Part shown: piece after piece, positions 1 to 12,323 of the stretch | How positions within the stretch are numbered: the stretch's first letter is position 1 | Layout of the letters: the number at the start of each line of letters is the position of its first letter | NCBI GenBank assembly: GCA_007258455.2 | Contig: VDFB02270651.1 | Coordinates: 697,732,197 to 697,796,196 of the forward strand | Reading direction: 5' to 3' | From: Sequoia sempervirens | Lineage: Eukaryota; Streptophyta; Pinopsida; Cupressales; Cupressaceae | Length of the DNA stretch: 64,000 nucleotides | The notes under the pieces: generated by a model | Seen by the model: the letters and a program-made list of their open reading frames with translations, nothing else | Databases searched by the model: none | Told to the model about the DNA's origin: nothing | Made by a program: the position numbers and the translations under genes

Positions 1-971
1 CAATTTTAATCCAAATTAAAAGATGTAGGTGTTATACAAAGTGTTGAGGAATGCTTATGTTTCTCAAAATCGCAAGATGGCATGAGATAATTGCATACAC
101 ATCCAATAACAATGTTGTAAATCACAAAACATAACAAACAGTTGCAAATTTTAACCCCTCAAAGTAGTGATGAGTTCATTTTAAGCACCAAATGAAATAT
201 GAAGTTGTCTTGTTCAATTTTAAACCCAAAAAACAATGATAAGATGAGGGTTCAATTTTAATCCTATTTGAGCATTCTTTTTAAACCTAATGGAAATTTA
301 GTGCCCTAAAGTAGATATTAGAAAGCATAAAATTTGGGTTATAATTGCCCCAAAGCATCAAACGCTTGTTACAATCACAAAATTTTAAGATAAGAAAAGG
401 CTTTCTTCACTTTAGCTCTATGTCTTTCAACCTACAAAACACTATTACTCGAGCAACCAGAACATAGTCAGAAGTGTATTAGTGATCAAATAAATAAAGG
501 AAATTAAAGAACATATCAAAAAAATGATCATAAATATTCTTACCCTGGTTAGGCATCACTTAACACAATAGCATCACAATTTGAACTAGATGAGAATCGC
601 TCTAGTGAAAATGGGAGTCACTCTGTAGAAAAAATAGAGAGCACAATAGCATTGGGATTTTTCCAAGCATTGTTGTACAGTACAAGTGTTGCGATTTGAA
701 ATTTGGGGGCATTGCTATTTGAACTTGAGGCGTCATCGTTTGATGTTTCTGATACATCTATATTAAATAAGTGTTGTATTTAAATCAGTGCTGGTGTATT
801 TAATTGACATCATTATTTCAAATTACAATGGCATCACTATATGGTGATGCTCTTAAAAGTGTGTCATTGTTTGTGATTTTGGAATCACTGTATCCTACAA
901 AACAAGCACAAAATGGAGTTCGAGCTAAAAAATGGTTAAATTAACTATTTTCCCTCCTTATAGTGCCAGAA
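1..971 (-). repeat. Leader (5' internal region) of a truncated LTR element
   Basis: No coding potential is visible. The stretch around 130-400 has short phrases repeated with variation ('ttcattttaagcaccaa', 'gttcaattttaaaccc') that resemble 33180-33400, which lies in the leader of element C. The right edge abuts an LTR start, and 952-968 read on the minus strand gives a primer-site-like TGG...GGAGGG resembling that of element C. I infer a minus-sense relative of element C whose left part lies outside the window. Confidence 0.45.
952..968 (-). other. Candidate primer binding site of the left-edge element
   Basis: On the minus strand this reads TGGCACTATAAGGAGGG, three bases inside the LTR that starts at 972. 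Element C has TGGTGCTAGAGGGAGGG at the same distance from its LTR. The shared pattern and position support a primer binding site. I did not identify the matching tRNA. Confidence 0.45.
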
Positions 972-2392
972 TGTGAGATGAAGATTGTTAGGGTGGGTTG
1001 ATTATGCTCGATCCATGATGAATCAAAGGATAACTTATCCACTACACCTCAGTCACAAACAAGATCATTCAAATTAAAAGTTAAACCAATAATTTATTGA
1101 AACTGAAAGCTACAAGCTAATAATATAGTTAAATTCCTACTCTACCCCATTTGAAACTTATCCTGTTTTGGAATTCATGTCATGTTGATTTGGAACAACA
1201 ACCCTTTCCCAATCTCATGATTAGTGATCCTATTTCAATCAATTCTATAGGAGAGAATCAATGAAACCATTGTGATAAATTGATGAAAATCTTATTTATG
1301 CTAAATTAAACATGATGCAAGCTAAATTAACATGATTCTATGCTAAAATTGATCTAATTATGCAATTTCAAAGCTAATCAAAGCTAATTCTAAGCTAAAA
1401 TATGGAAACCCTAATTCATAAACAAGCTAAGATGGATGCATGGAATCCATTAATGAATGCTTTAAGCTATTATGCAATTAGATATAAACTAAAGCAAGAT
1501 AAAAGTGAGTAAATTGAGAGTGTGAGTGTGAGTGAATTCAACAACATGACTTTGCAATTGAAAAATGGATCCATTTGTCTCCAAATAGCATCCTATTTAT
1601 AGGAAAGTAAATGAGAAATGGAGGGTTGAGATCAAAAAGATCAATCAATGGTCAAAGATGAAAGGAAGAAGAGGCATGGATCATGGATTCTCATCTATGA
1701 ACGAGAATGCATGATGGGATTTAATCAAGGGCTCACATTCACTTCGAACAAACACACTTTTGACTTGCTCACACAAGTCAAAGGTGACTTGTTCAAAAGG
1801 TTAAAGGTTGAAACTTGCATTAGAACCTAAGTGAAAATATCCCTTTTTCAAATGATGGAGGAATAAAAATATTCCTTGGAATATTCATTCAGGTGAGGAT
1901 AAAAGGATTTTTCAAATTAAAATAAATTCCTAATTGCGCAAAAAAGGGGACAAGGAATATTCCATGAGAATATTCCCCTTCTTCGAGGAAAACTAGTTTA
2001 ATTGTTAATCAAACAAGGTTTAATCATGGAATTAGGAGATTTGGAGGAATTAGAGTGATATTTATTAAATTAAATAATTTAATAAATGGAGGGGAGAGAT
2101 GAAATGATATTTAATTAAATAACTTAGGGTTATTAATTAAATAAGAGGACTTAGGGAATTAATTTAAATATTTCAAGTTATTTTATTTAATACGTCGAAG
2201 TGTTACCATGGAAGATGGTGATTTAACCTGATTGAATGAATTAGGTTAATAGATGCAAATGATGTCATTAATTAAATTAGCCAGGTTAATTTAATTAATT
2301 AAGTGAAAAGAGGATGGGTTCAAAGAGGAAGTGATGTTAGTAAACCTATTTCAAGTGTATGATATTATTCAGGACATTTTTCAGTGTGTACA
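972..2392 (-). repeat. LTR of the left-edge element, element C-like family
   Basis: The sequence starts TGTGAGATG after the primer site and ends near GTGTACA at about 2392; that end is uncertain because no second LTR is present to compare. Between about 1990 and 2310 it holds about six AT-rich inverted repeats of the type TTAATTAAATAA...TTATTTAATTAA separated by purine-rich spacers, the same design as the LTRs of elements A and C. A minus-strand TATA box lies at 1593-1601. No gene is seen; the open frame at 1648-1830 lies inside the LTR and looks like chance. Confidence 0.5.
1593..1601 (-). promoter_or_regulatory. Putative LTR TATA box
   Basis: The minus strand reads TATAAATAG within a short palindrome. 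The LTRs of elements A, C and D also carry TATAAATA in their own sense orientation, which supports a promoter role. Activity is not shown. Confidence 0.4.
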
Positions 2393-3379
2393 CATATTAA
2401 TGTTATGGAATAAAATTCCATGTCTAGTCTACATCAAACTCTTATGACCCCTTAACTTTTATATATATAGTGTTAGATAAGGTGACACAAATGACTAGAT
2501 ATGATGATATATGTAGGTTCATTACATGCCTCACCTATGATTTATTATATTATTATTAGTTTCCCAACCTAAATTATACAATCTCCCTTGATGGTGTGTT
2601 TGCATATATCAATAACTGTGTTGATGGGTGAGTGACCAATGGTTAGACTACATAGTTCTTTGGAGGATATCATATTTTGAATATTCTATACCATATACTA
2701 GGTGTTGCTACCAAAAATGCAACAAAAATTACAAAGCATATTCTTGAGGTTGATGGTGGTACATAATTTACACAGATAATTTATATAGCTTTGATTTGAT
2801 GAGACTCCATTATTTCTATAGTTCGAATTAACTAACTAGTATCACCATGAAGCTCAACTATAGTGACCTTGGTGGCACTAGGAGTATTATATGTATTATA
2901 GGTTTGGATTCTCAACTATTGGATGATGATTAGGTATATATCAGTTTGATTAACTAGCATACTCATAAAATTATTATTTATAAGATAACTAATCTAATAT
3001 GCTCATTAACGATTAAGCCCAATGTTCATAATTAACCATCATAAAACATGAGGTCTATGTGTCCAACTAAGGATATAGAGCCCTCAAACATTATGCATCC
3101 TCCCAAGTGGTTGAGACCTCATCATAACGGTTCCACTGGATTCTAACTTGGTCCAACTCTCAACCTCAGAGGACCAATGTCTAGTGAGCTAAAATGTGAA
3201 TGGAATCCCACACTAGCTTCCTATCTAACTCCACCTAGAGCCTCTATAGTTGTGTCTTGATGCTCATCTTTATAGTTCTTGATTGCTATAAATACTTTGT
3301 GGGACTTTTCCACATCACCTACCATTGGCTTTGACCCTTCCTAATGCTCTCCTCTATCTACAAAACCCTGAGGGAACTG
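2393..3379. other. Non-coding stretch, probably 3' region of a decayed Gypsy element
   Basis: I see no gene here. 2970-3065 is closely repeated at about 19500-19650 in the same orientation, including the phrase 'ataagataactaatctaat' and 'aacatgaggtctatgtgtcc', so it is dispersed repeat DNA. Its place just downstream, in minus sense, of the gag pseudogene suggests the 3' side of the same old element. Confidence 0.35.
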
Positions 3380-4260
3380 CCTAGTCAAGTTTCCAACTAC
3401 ACCACATACATAATGTGGTCCTCAATTTTTGACCTGTACTAACTGATTCTTGTTACCTTATTGACCTCTAGTCTTGCTAGAGCCACTAAATCCTCCTCTA
3501 AAAATCTACTATAGACATGTAGGTGTAACTTTCTACATCTAAGGATGTTGATCATGTTTTGATCCTTATTCCTGCCATCCCTCGTTGGAACCACTTTGGA
3601 AACCCTTTTGAGGCTTGGGCCTATGACTCTATTTCTATTTCTACTATGTTGGTCTAGGTGGTAGTGATGAAATTCTACACCCTCCCTTAGGGGAGAATTA
3701 TGGTCTACAAAATCCTTGTGATTGAGTAACCTAATTATAGTTTTGAAACTACTCACATGCCTCTTGGGACTTGCCTTGTATCTCCTTTATAATGAGGACC
3801 CTTTCCACAACAACCTGAAGGTTCTTTGGATCAGTCATAAAGAGAAGACCTAAAATTCCTACATTCAGGCCCCTAATGAAAATATTGACAAGAAGTCTCT
3901 CATCCTAGATGTAGTCCACATATTGAAGAAACTCAAGGATTTTTCTCTCATACTCAGCCACAGTCATCCCTCACTAATGAAGGTCATGAAATTCATATCT
4001 ACGATGCTACCTAAAGTGCTATGATATATATCAGCTTTAAACCTCTCTAGAAAAGTTTCCCAAGTGAGAGTGTAAAGATAGAGGTAATTCTTGCATTCCT
4101 CTTAATGCCACCACGTGGATGCATTGCCTCTAAGTAAATGTACTAAAAAATATTCCTTTAGGTTGCTCACATATGTGTGCAACCCAAAGCACCTCTCAAG
4201 ATGAATACGTCATGCATCAACCTCTGTCTCATTCTTGGATCTCAAAAAATTAGGTGGCAA
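3380..4260 (-). pseudogene. Decayed Ty3/Gypsy gag
   Basis: Read on the minus strand, scattered frames give the core of the Retrotrans_gag domain: a stretch like RRYEFHDLH, then GMTVAEYERKILEFLQYVDY, then RLLVNIFIRGLNVGILGLLF. This is the usual plant Gypsy order (EF..L, MTV.EY...F..L..Y, F..GL). About 500 bases further on, YVCGVVGNLTRQFPQGF is recognisable as a CCHC zinc knuckle that has lost its first Cys, its His and its last Cys. Gag packages the element RNA into particles. The copy has many stops and frame changes, so it is dead. No polymerase is seen next to it. The family is clear; finer lineage is not. Confidence 0.7.
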
Positions 4261-4753
4261 CAATCATATGAAATCATGAATATGATCCCCTACATTGCTA
4301 GGTTTCCTAGCAACATCAATTATCTACAATTTTGGTACCTTTAATGGTACCTCAAAATACACTGGCATTGACTCTCTCTCTCCTTGTGTTGCTCAACATG
4401 ACTATGAGGGGGACTCCTGTTGCGGTCTCAGTACTCAACTCCATGTGCTTGAGAAGAGTGGTGTGATCATTATCATTGAGTTTCCTCTGCTACTGATGGT
4501 AGCTTGGCATAAATAACTCCAACCAAATCCTCTAGAGCATGGAGGATCTAGGAGTTAATGTTCGATGGATGATCTGGTTGAATTTCCTAGAAAACATGGG
4601 TCCCTACTACTGATGAATCTATTTGTTTCCTTCCCACACCATGCTCATGACCACAACCACATCCTTGTACTCTCCTCATCCTATACACCCTAAAAAAATT
4701 GTGAACATATAAATACTCAGCACAACTACATGCCCAAGTTCCTAGTGTTGGAA

Positions 4754-4772
4754 CCTAGGTTGTGATACCAAA
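4754..4772 (-). other. Candidate primer binding site and LTR junction
   Basis: The minus strand reads TGGTATCACAACC at 4758-4770, sharing TGGTATCA with the common initiator-Met site. The plus sequence from 4773 starts TGCCATGCCC, suitable as the edge of a minus-sense LTR lying to its right. It fits the gag pseudogene on its left. The far end of that LTR was not found. Confidence 0.4.
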
Positions 4773-5200
4773 TGCCATGCCCAAATTTTTAAACCTTGGA
4801 CACAATGGGACCAAATTTTTTTAAAAAATATAACACGTAAACCACTAATAATTACTATCCATGACTAAACATGGTATGCAAACTACATGCATCCATTGAG
4901 TTGCTTTTGCAATGTCATCATGGACCTCCCAAGAGCAGGGTGAGGGAAAAGCAAGAGTGGTTTGAGTAGTGCGGATCCAACATTGCACACCCTAAGTTGG
5001 AAAGGTTGACCCAAATTTTTTAGGTCTTCCACGTAGTATTTTTCTAAATTATTTTATGTGAATTTTATCAATATTAGTTTTATGTATTAAAATATTTAAT
5101 CACTAAACATGATAACATTATATTTTAGAAATAGTTCATGGGCAAACAAATGACACTATTATTTGGCATGCTAATAGTATTTCATTATTTAGCCAGTGTG

Positions 5201-5204
<4 letters not shown>

Positions 5205-5237
<33 letters not shown>
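5205..5237. repeat. (TA)n microsatellite
   Basis: An uninterrupted TA run of about 16 units. Confidence 0.9.
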
Positions 5238-5241
<4 letters not shown>

Positions 5242-6420
5242 CTCTTAGTTGACAATGGTAACGTTAACCCTATTTAATCAAAATAATAATGACATTAAAT
5301 TCCCTCCAATTTACAATTAAAATGTTATTATTACTTTTAGACAAAGATGACTTACACTGACAAGATAGTTAAATGTAATATTGATATAACATCACCCTAA
5401 ATATCACCATAACTCCACAAGTGTTAACATAACAACCCCATTATTAGATTCTCGATTATACCTTATTAATATTAATATGCATTACCCCATGATTATTCAT
5501 TAACAATGATAACGTTGCCACATCATCAACCACTTCTACAATAGTATCATTATTAGTTTTACAATTACTATTGTCTCACTTTCAAATTATTACTTGAGTC
5601 TTAATAGTGACTATAATGTTATTACATTAAATATCTAGTAATAGTAAGATCATTGGTTAATAAAAATTAAACATAACAATAATATTATTAATATTCAATT
5701 TCCCTTAAAAGGTAATTATGTTATCTCATAAAAAAATACTTCAAGATAATACTAACATTATTATTATTATTAACACTTAGACAAATAACAACCTTAATAA
5801 TGGATTCCAAATTATTATTTTATTTTATATTAATACTACTATCTTTACTATAATAAAAATTCCCTTTGTTTTGAAAATGTTAAATCACCTCAACTTAATA
5901 CCACTTATTAGAAATATATTATAAACACAATATAATATTATTCTCGAAGATACTATTATAACTATGGATCATATTGTATTCATCACTTGATTATTGTGAT
6001 AATTATGTCACTAGTAGTTTAACTCTTTCATATAAATATTACTTGTTATCTTTTATTTTATTACTATTATTATATTATTATTTATTTTTTGGTAATTTTT
6101 TTCTTTCATCTCTTAATCCTAATAATTTAACCCCTTTTTTAACTTCAATATTTATTAATAATCATGTTGCAATTAAATTCATTTACTCCAATAATTTTAT
6201 TTAAAACCTATATTATCCATATTAATAGTCATATAGATATTAATTTTGTTGTTGTCAATTATTCCTTTTTTGCCTTAATAGTAGATATCTCATTTATTCA
6301 ATTTATTTAGTCATTAAATAATGTAATCCCCTCATTAACAATAATATTATTAATCAATTATTCAATTATTTATTTGTCCCACATTATATAGCTCTAGGAG
6401 ATAATAGGGAAGCATTGATA
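5238..6420. other. AT-rich stretch dense in TAA/TTA triplets
   Basis: I see no gene. The sequence is dominated by short runs such as attattatt and taataatg at irregular spacing. It may be heavily decayed LTR DNA belonging to the junction at 4773. The open frame at 5974-6204 is a low-complexity chance frame. Confidence 0.4.
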
Positions 6421-7750
6421 CATTACTTTCCTCTCTCCTCTTTTTTTATACCTGATTCTTAACACATTATTTGTTGGCCGAATTAAAACTTTAGAAGGTG
6501 TAATTTAAATATTATGAGGGTTTCCCTAAGGTGTTGGATGACCTCTTAGTTTCCCACATTTCATTTTTTCTCTCCTTCATTTTCATTTGAACCCTAACAT
6601 TTTCCATTTCGCCCTAATTGCTATGAATAGAAGGATAGAGTGCAACGTTGGATAAATGGTGGCAGGGCCTTTTTTTTGGTCTTCTAATCCATCCTGGGTT
6701 TTGCCCAGGAGGATTTCATGGTAGGTGTTACAAAGATAAGGTCACTGTTGATTTGAAGCAGAGGCTAGAAACCGATGTTGTAGAAAGGAGACTACTAGAT
6801 TTGAATATTTTGATTTTATTATTTATATTTTTTTCTTTCTATTGACAAAAAGAGAGCCTCTGGTTGGGTCATGAAAAAACTAGGATGCCACTCAATAAGG
6901 AGGAGCCTTCCCTCCCCCACAAGTTGCAGCCTATGGGGAGAAGCTTCCCTCATGGTCATTTGGGTCGCCTCTATGGCACCTAGCCATGACTAAGCTTCTT
7001 AATAGATTTTTTTGTATAATTTACTGGTATAGGTATTTATGACATCCCTTTTCGGTTAGCTAAGTTTCATTTAAAACATGCTTTCCTACATCGTCAAACT
7101 GACTTGCAGGCAACAGTAGGAGATCATCTATATATGTTTATTATTTTTATTTTGAAGACAATCTACTAGCTGTATTTCATGCCCCTACCTTGATTTTATT
7201 TATCAAAACTATCCACTAGTATTTGCCTATGTAGGGGTCAAAATTTGGTACTCTACAAACTAGAGGAGATGCTACAAAAGGTTGGGTGACTTCATGAAAA
7301 TAAAACATAAATCCAAAAAAGTTCAAAAAGGTGGTCTCTCCTATGCTGCCATACTGTTTTACGTTATGGGTAAAGGTTTATTCATCAATTTCTCCATAAG
7401 AGTAAAAACTAGTCACTTCGATTATTTATTTTTGGCATTCAAAACGTTATCAAAACTATCACACAGTTTACCAGTAGGATTCAAAACATCTCACTATGTT
7501 TTTGTTCCTATTCCAGCCTTAATATTTATCAAAACCATTTTTACTTTTCCTTTCTCATTGGGTTGCAAGACAACTGACTGCACAAAGCCATTTTTTCCTT
7601 TTCTTTTCTTTTCTAATTCAACATATAGCATTAAAACTACGTTTCTAATGAATTCTTATAAACTATCAATATTACTGGCATTATAATTATATTAAAAGGT
7701 GCATCCTCGAGAAACTATCCATTTCAACTAGTTATTACATTTATAGTTTT
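6421..7750. other. Unassigned stretch
   Basis: No recognisable gene or complete repeat. A 134-codon open frame at 7282-7686 has a Phe/Leu/Ser/Lys-rich product without any family signature, and phrases such as 'tcaaaac' recur in the DNA beneath it, so I do not call it a gene. Confidence 0.3.
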
Positions 7751-7755
7751 CTAGT

Positions 7756-8132
7756 TATTGGTGTGAATAAATGTCTTGCACCTAGTTAATTCATCCACTA
7801 AGGACTTAGGGGATATATTCATTTTTTAAGTTTACTTAGGCTATAAGATTCCTTCTAGAAGGATGAATTGTCTTTTCTATAACTTATCTTATCCTAGGAT
7901 AGGATTTAGTTGTCTCATGTGATAGGATTAAGGCATTTGTCATGATCTTGTCTAATCCTATTCACCACTTTGTCTTTATAAGCAAGGCATCATATGTACA
8001 TTGTCATATTCAGTTTAGCATTCTTGCATCCTTAATGATATCATGATATTTCTACCATTTCTCTCTTGTGGAAGTTCATTTATCTTATAGGTGATCCTGG
8101 GCTGTTTGAGGAGTTCACCATGAACTCCAACA
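7756..8132 (+). repeat. Element B 5' LTR
   Basis: It matches the split 3' LTR along its length, for example 'gattccttctagaaggatga' in both. Its first two bases read TA rather than TG, one transition from the canonical start. Confidence 0.8.
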
Positions 8133-8144
8133 TGGTATCAGAGC
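8133..8144 (+). other. Primer binding site (initiator-Met tRNA type)
   Basis: TGGTATCAGAGC directly follows the LTR end, the standard plant minus-strand primer site complementary to the 3' end of initiator-Met tRNA. Confidence 0.85.
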
Positions 8145-9387
8145 ATTAGTGTTTCAGATTCCTTCCCAGATTTGACGGTTTCAAATTGGCTTGAAGATTT
8201 TGTTGGATGTGAGGCATCAACGAAAGTCAAAGTTTCCTTTCATTTCATCAAAATTTGACATAGTTTGTTAAATCTGTTAGGGTTTGAAGCAACCCATTTT
8301 TTATTGGAGTTGTTTTCATTTTTGCTTCAAAAATCTAGCTTCCACTCATTGGTGAGGAAAATGATTTCTGGGTTTTTTTCCCAAGGTTAAATCTCCATCT
8401 GGGTATCAATTAGATTTTGCATATCTTGAGCAGATATAGAAATATTTTTTATCCAAAAGGAATCACGTCATTTTTTCTACAAGTTGAAGGTAAAATAAAA
8501 TTCATTTTTTCATCTTCTACTTGTTGGATAAAAGACATTAATTTCTAGGTTTTGTTCCTAACATCAAAATATTATGGGTTTCTATTATTGTCTACTCATA
8601 GTGAATAGATTTTTCAGAAATCAAATCAGAAGTAAAAAATTTTGCTAGTTCAAATATATTGTTTCCTATAGGCTAAATTCAACTTTAAAAAAAAAAATCA
8701 TAACTTCTTCATCAATTATTGGATTTTTGTGGTTCAAGTGGCATTGGAAAACTAATTTTTTCCTCTACATAGATCTAAGGTCATTTTTATTCATAGTGGC
8801 AGATGCGAACATTCATCAGTGCATACACTATTTTTTTTTTGCATGCATTAGGTTTACATTTTCTCTACACTTCATTTTAGTTCCAAATCATTTCTAAATC
8901 AAGTATTGCTTCATAGAATTTAGAATTGTACTAGTTTGCAAGTTTTCTAGTGTTTCTTGAAATTGGGTCTTTTGTTGCTTATCATGATTCCCACCTAAGT
9001 CCTTAAGTGACTCTAATATGGTTTCTAGTGAACAAAATTACCTTTCCTTGCTTGTCAAATTGAGGATTCCAATATTACCCCACAATGTTCTTCTAGTGCT
9101 TCCCTTTGCAATAGGTTATCTCATTATTGGGGGAGTTGTATGATCTCTCTTGTTATCCTTTGTGTGGATAGATATTGATTGAATTTGTGATGGATATCAT
9201 TATTTTATTTCATCTCTCTTTTGGAGAGGAGTTTTGTCCCATTAGGTTTTCTCCTTTTCTCCATTTGTGAGATATTTCTTTGCATTTGTACATGGGTACC
9301 TAACATGGCCTTGTAGTCGGGACCCATCCTTGCATCTTTGCATCTTTTCATAATAATCTTCTCTCCTAAGTTACACTTAAGGGGGGG
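8145..9387 (+). other. Element B internal region, no ORF
   Basis: No open frame of interest. The last dozen bases (about 9376-9387, CTTAAGGGGGGG) form the polypurine tract that primes plus-strand synthesis, immediately before the 3' LTR. The short length marks a deletion derivative or a naturally non-autonomous element. Confidence 0.65.
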
Positions 9388-9571
9388 TGTTGGTGTGAAT
9401 AAATGTATTGTACTTAGTTAGTTCATTCACTAGGGACTTATGGGACATATTCACATCTTAAGTTTACTTAGGCTCTAAGATTCCTTCTAGAAGGATGAGT
9501 TGTCTTTTTTAGAACTTATCTTATCCTAGGTTGTTAGGATTTAGTTTTCTCATGTGATAGGATAAAGACAC
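9388..9571 (+). repeat. Element B 3' LTR, first part
   Basis: It begins TGTTGGTGTGAAT and matches 7756 onward. It is broken at GACAC (9567-9571), the target duplication made by element A. The LTR resumes at 17826. Confidence 0.8.
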
Positions 9572-9636
9572 TATAGACACTAAAAATTGTCCTAGGCTTG
9601 CAATTTCTAAATTCTCTATTATTTCCCCTTTTGTCT

Positions 9637-10085
9637 TTGCTAATTAAATAAATTCTAATTATTTAATTATTTTCTAAAGTCATGTCTTCTATTAATTAAA
9701 TAATTTTAATTATTTAATTAATTCATTCCTATCTTTATTTCTTGATTGATTAATTAAATAAATTTTATTTATTTAATTACGTCACTAATTAAGTCCTTTT
9801 CTTTCTAAAATTAAATAAATTCTTATTTATTTAATTTTGTCCACATTCCATTATAATAAAATAATTAATTTAATTATTTAATTATTCATTAGCCTCTTCT
9901 CTCATTAAATTAAATAAATTTTATTTATTTAATTTGGTCCACTCTCTTGACTTTTGAATTAAATCATTATTTAATTCAAAATGATTCTTTTTGTCACATT
10001 CCTCTATAATTAAATAATTATTTTAATTATTTAATTATTCATTTGCCACCTAAATTAAATATTTTTTATTATTTAATTTCTCCTA
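9637..10085 (+). repeat. Array of about nine AT-rich palindromes in U3 of element A
   Basis: About nine inverted repeats of the form AATTAAATAA...TTATTTAATT follow one another every 45-60 bases, separated by spacers made almost wholly of C and T plus some A (such as cattcctatctttatttc). The same array is in the 3' LTR at about 16777-17225. It lies upstream of the TATA box. A similar array occurs in element C and the left-edge LTR. Confidence 0.8.
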
Positions 10086-10320
10086 TCACCTCTTTGTCTG
10101 TGCCAATCTTATCTTCCACATCAAATCTTATCTCTTGACATCTCATTTAATTTCAGCCCTTGATTGAATTATCTTATAATTCAATTTCAACCCTTCATCT
10201 TTATCATTTGCCCTAATTTTGACCTAACCCTATTCCATACTACAACATTCAATTTTGGCCATTGATTTAGACATCTTATTGACATTCAATCTCAACCGTC
10301 AATCCAAATTAGACATTTCC

Positions 10321-10330
10321 TATAAATAAA
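10321..10330 (+). promoter_or_regulatory. Putative TATA box of element A 5' LTR
   Basis: TATAAATAAA lies about 750 bases into the LTR, downstream of the palindrome array and followed by a CT-rich stretch (ctctctc) of the kind often seen near plant starts. The 3' LTR has the same at 17459-17468. Confidence 0.55.
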
Positions 10331-10682
10331 CTCTCTCATAAGCCATTTGGGGGGTTGATTCTTCAAGTGTCCTTATGGTGTCAAAATCATTCTTGAGTCT
10401 TTCATCCATTCCTATCTATTGTCATTCATCTATCATCCCCATGTCAATGTTATGCTACTGAATTGAGCAACCAACATTCCTCCAACAATCAACCTTCAAA
10501 ATATTGCATTCTCATGCAGGTGGAGAAGAGCCATGGAGGTCAATCAAGTCTAGTTTGAAAATTGGTTTGCATTTCCTTTGTTTATTTGCATTTTCATTCT
10601 AGTTTGTGCTTCATGGTGCTTGATAGGGTTTAGTTAATTTGTTGTTTTCAATACATTAAATCTGAATTTTTCCCTATTTACA

Positions 10683-12323
10683 TTAGTGAACCTAACATAT
10701 TTTAACACATTTTGAGAAATCTTGGAGTTGGATTCTTTTGTTGCAGGTTTGACATCATTGTGGATAAAGCCCTAGTTTCCAAAGATTCGACCATAACTTT
10801 TAAACGGCTGTGTATTTTTTCACAAATTTTTTTTGCAGATTGGAGACAAAGTCTAGAGCTTCCATTCCAAAAATCAGATTTTTTGGGGCTGGTTTGATTT
10901 TTTTAATAATTTATTTTCTTTTTTTCATAAAAAAATTAATTTTGAGAGAAAATTATCGAGTTTTTCATATAGGTTTATATTTCTGGAAAGCTCTCTAAAT
11001 TTTAATACGGGTTTTTTCTTTATCTTTCAAATTTGGATGCACAATTATTAGTCAAATAACAGATCTTTTAAAATTAGGGTTTCACACATATTTACCTATA
11101 TCTCACAAACGGTTGGAGATTTGATCACAATTTTTTTTTTGCAGATTTGGAATGACAGAATACAACTTCAATAAAAACATTAGAATTTTTGGAGCTTTTG
11201 TGTATTTTTTATAAAAAATTTATGATTTTTCATAAACAATTAATATTGGGCTCAAAATAGGGAATTTTTCTAACTTCTTTACATTTCTGGAAAGCTCTTC
11301 GAAAATAATAGCAGTCTCTTATTTTATTTTTTATTTTTTAGATCAATAATGTCTTCAAATAATCGAATCTAATTCGGCTATGTTAAAAATATGTATCTGA
11401 AATTGCAATTTTCTAGTGAGTTTATTTTTTTTTCATGGCTGCATTATGATATTATTTCTTTTGATTTTGTAGGTGATCATAAGGAGTTTTAGTGGCAAAA
11501 ATATCATTCATACACAACAAATTGGAAAGCGAATAATTAGGTGCACATATTCCATCTTCCATTTCTTAATCTTGTTTGTCACACATTTGGATTTGGGCTC
11601 TTAAAAATGAATTTTGTCTTCAATCACATATAAAAATTGGGTCTAAAATTAACCATTGTCTTCCTACACATTTGAACTGGGGTTAAAAAGAACAAGTGAT
11701 TCTATTGTTTGCATACAAACATTTCATTTCTAAGGGAAATTAATCACTGCAAGTGTGAATCAAGTGTGTGTGTCCTCCAAAACACCTCACTTGGTTTGCT
11801 TTTGGCATACCCTTTTTAGGAGGCCTTCTTGGAGCACACACCCCTCCAAGGGATGACCTCAGTCGAGTGTGAATCTAAAGACACACTCATTTGGGAGTTG
11901 AAATCTTCTCACTCTAAGCTAAGCCCCAAAGAACTTTATACCTTTGGGAAGTGAAGGTGAAGGGTGGGTTACCCCTTTCTCCCGGCTTATTGGCAAGATT
12001 TTTCTTTCAAAATTCTTCCTTAGTCAACCTTGTGCAATCTAGCTTGAGACCTAATTGGCCATACCCCACTTGACTAGTCATAGGGCTTGTTGTTGTGTAT
12101 TCAAGTGCTTGATTAATCATAGCATTTAATCTTGAAAGAAAAATTTATCATTGTGTTTGGTGTGGGTGTTTATGCATTTATATTTAAAATCTTGTGTTTG
12201 ATATTGCCCAAGTCAAACTTCCAATAAATTTTTTCCACGTCATCCAAGTCATCCAATCTTGCCATTCCACATCATATCCTAATCATCATCATCTCTTTAA
12301 TCTAATCAACATCATTTTACACC
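10683..12323 (+). other. Element A leader region
   Basis: This untranslated stretch joins the 5' LTR to the long ORF. It opens TTAGTGAACCTAAC, which resembles the primer site of element D (TGGTGAACCCAAC) with changes. Around 11817-11880 is a GC-richer block (aggaggccttcttgg ... ccaagggatgacc) with a counterpart in the leader of element C. No gene is seen. The open frames at 10712-10998 are short and AT-driven. Confidence 0.5.

Larger units (their letters stand above)
9572..10682 (+). repeat. Element A 5' LTR
   Basis: It matches 16710-17820 at equal length. It starts TATAGACAC where the 3' copy has TGTAGACAC. U3 carries the palindrome array; a TATA box is at 10321-10330. Confidence 0.9.

Noticed and set aside
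7282..7686. 134-codon plus-strand ORF as a membrane protein gene
   Set aside because: Phe- and Leu-rich only because the DNA is T-rich. The DNA beneath repeats the phrase 'tcaaaac', and there is no supporting context.
9637..10085. Regularly spaced palindromes that at first look like a CRISPR array
   Set aside because: The repeats vary, lie inside both LTRs of a plant retrotransposon, the spacers are related low-complexity sequence, and there are no cas genes.
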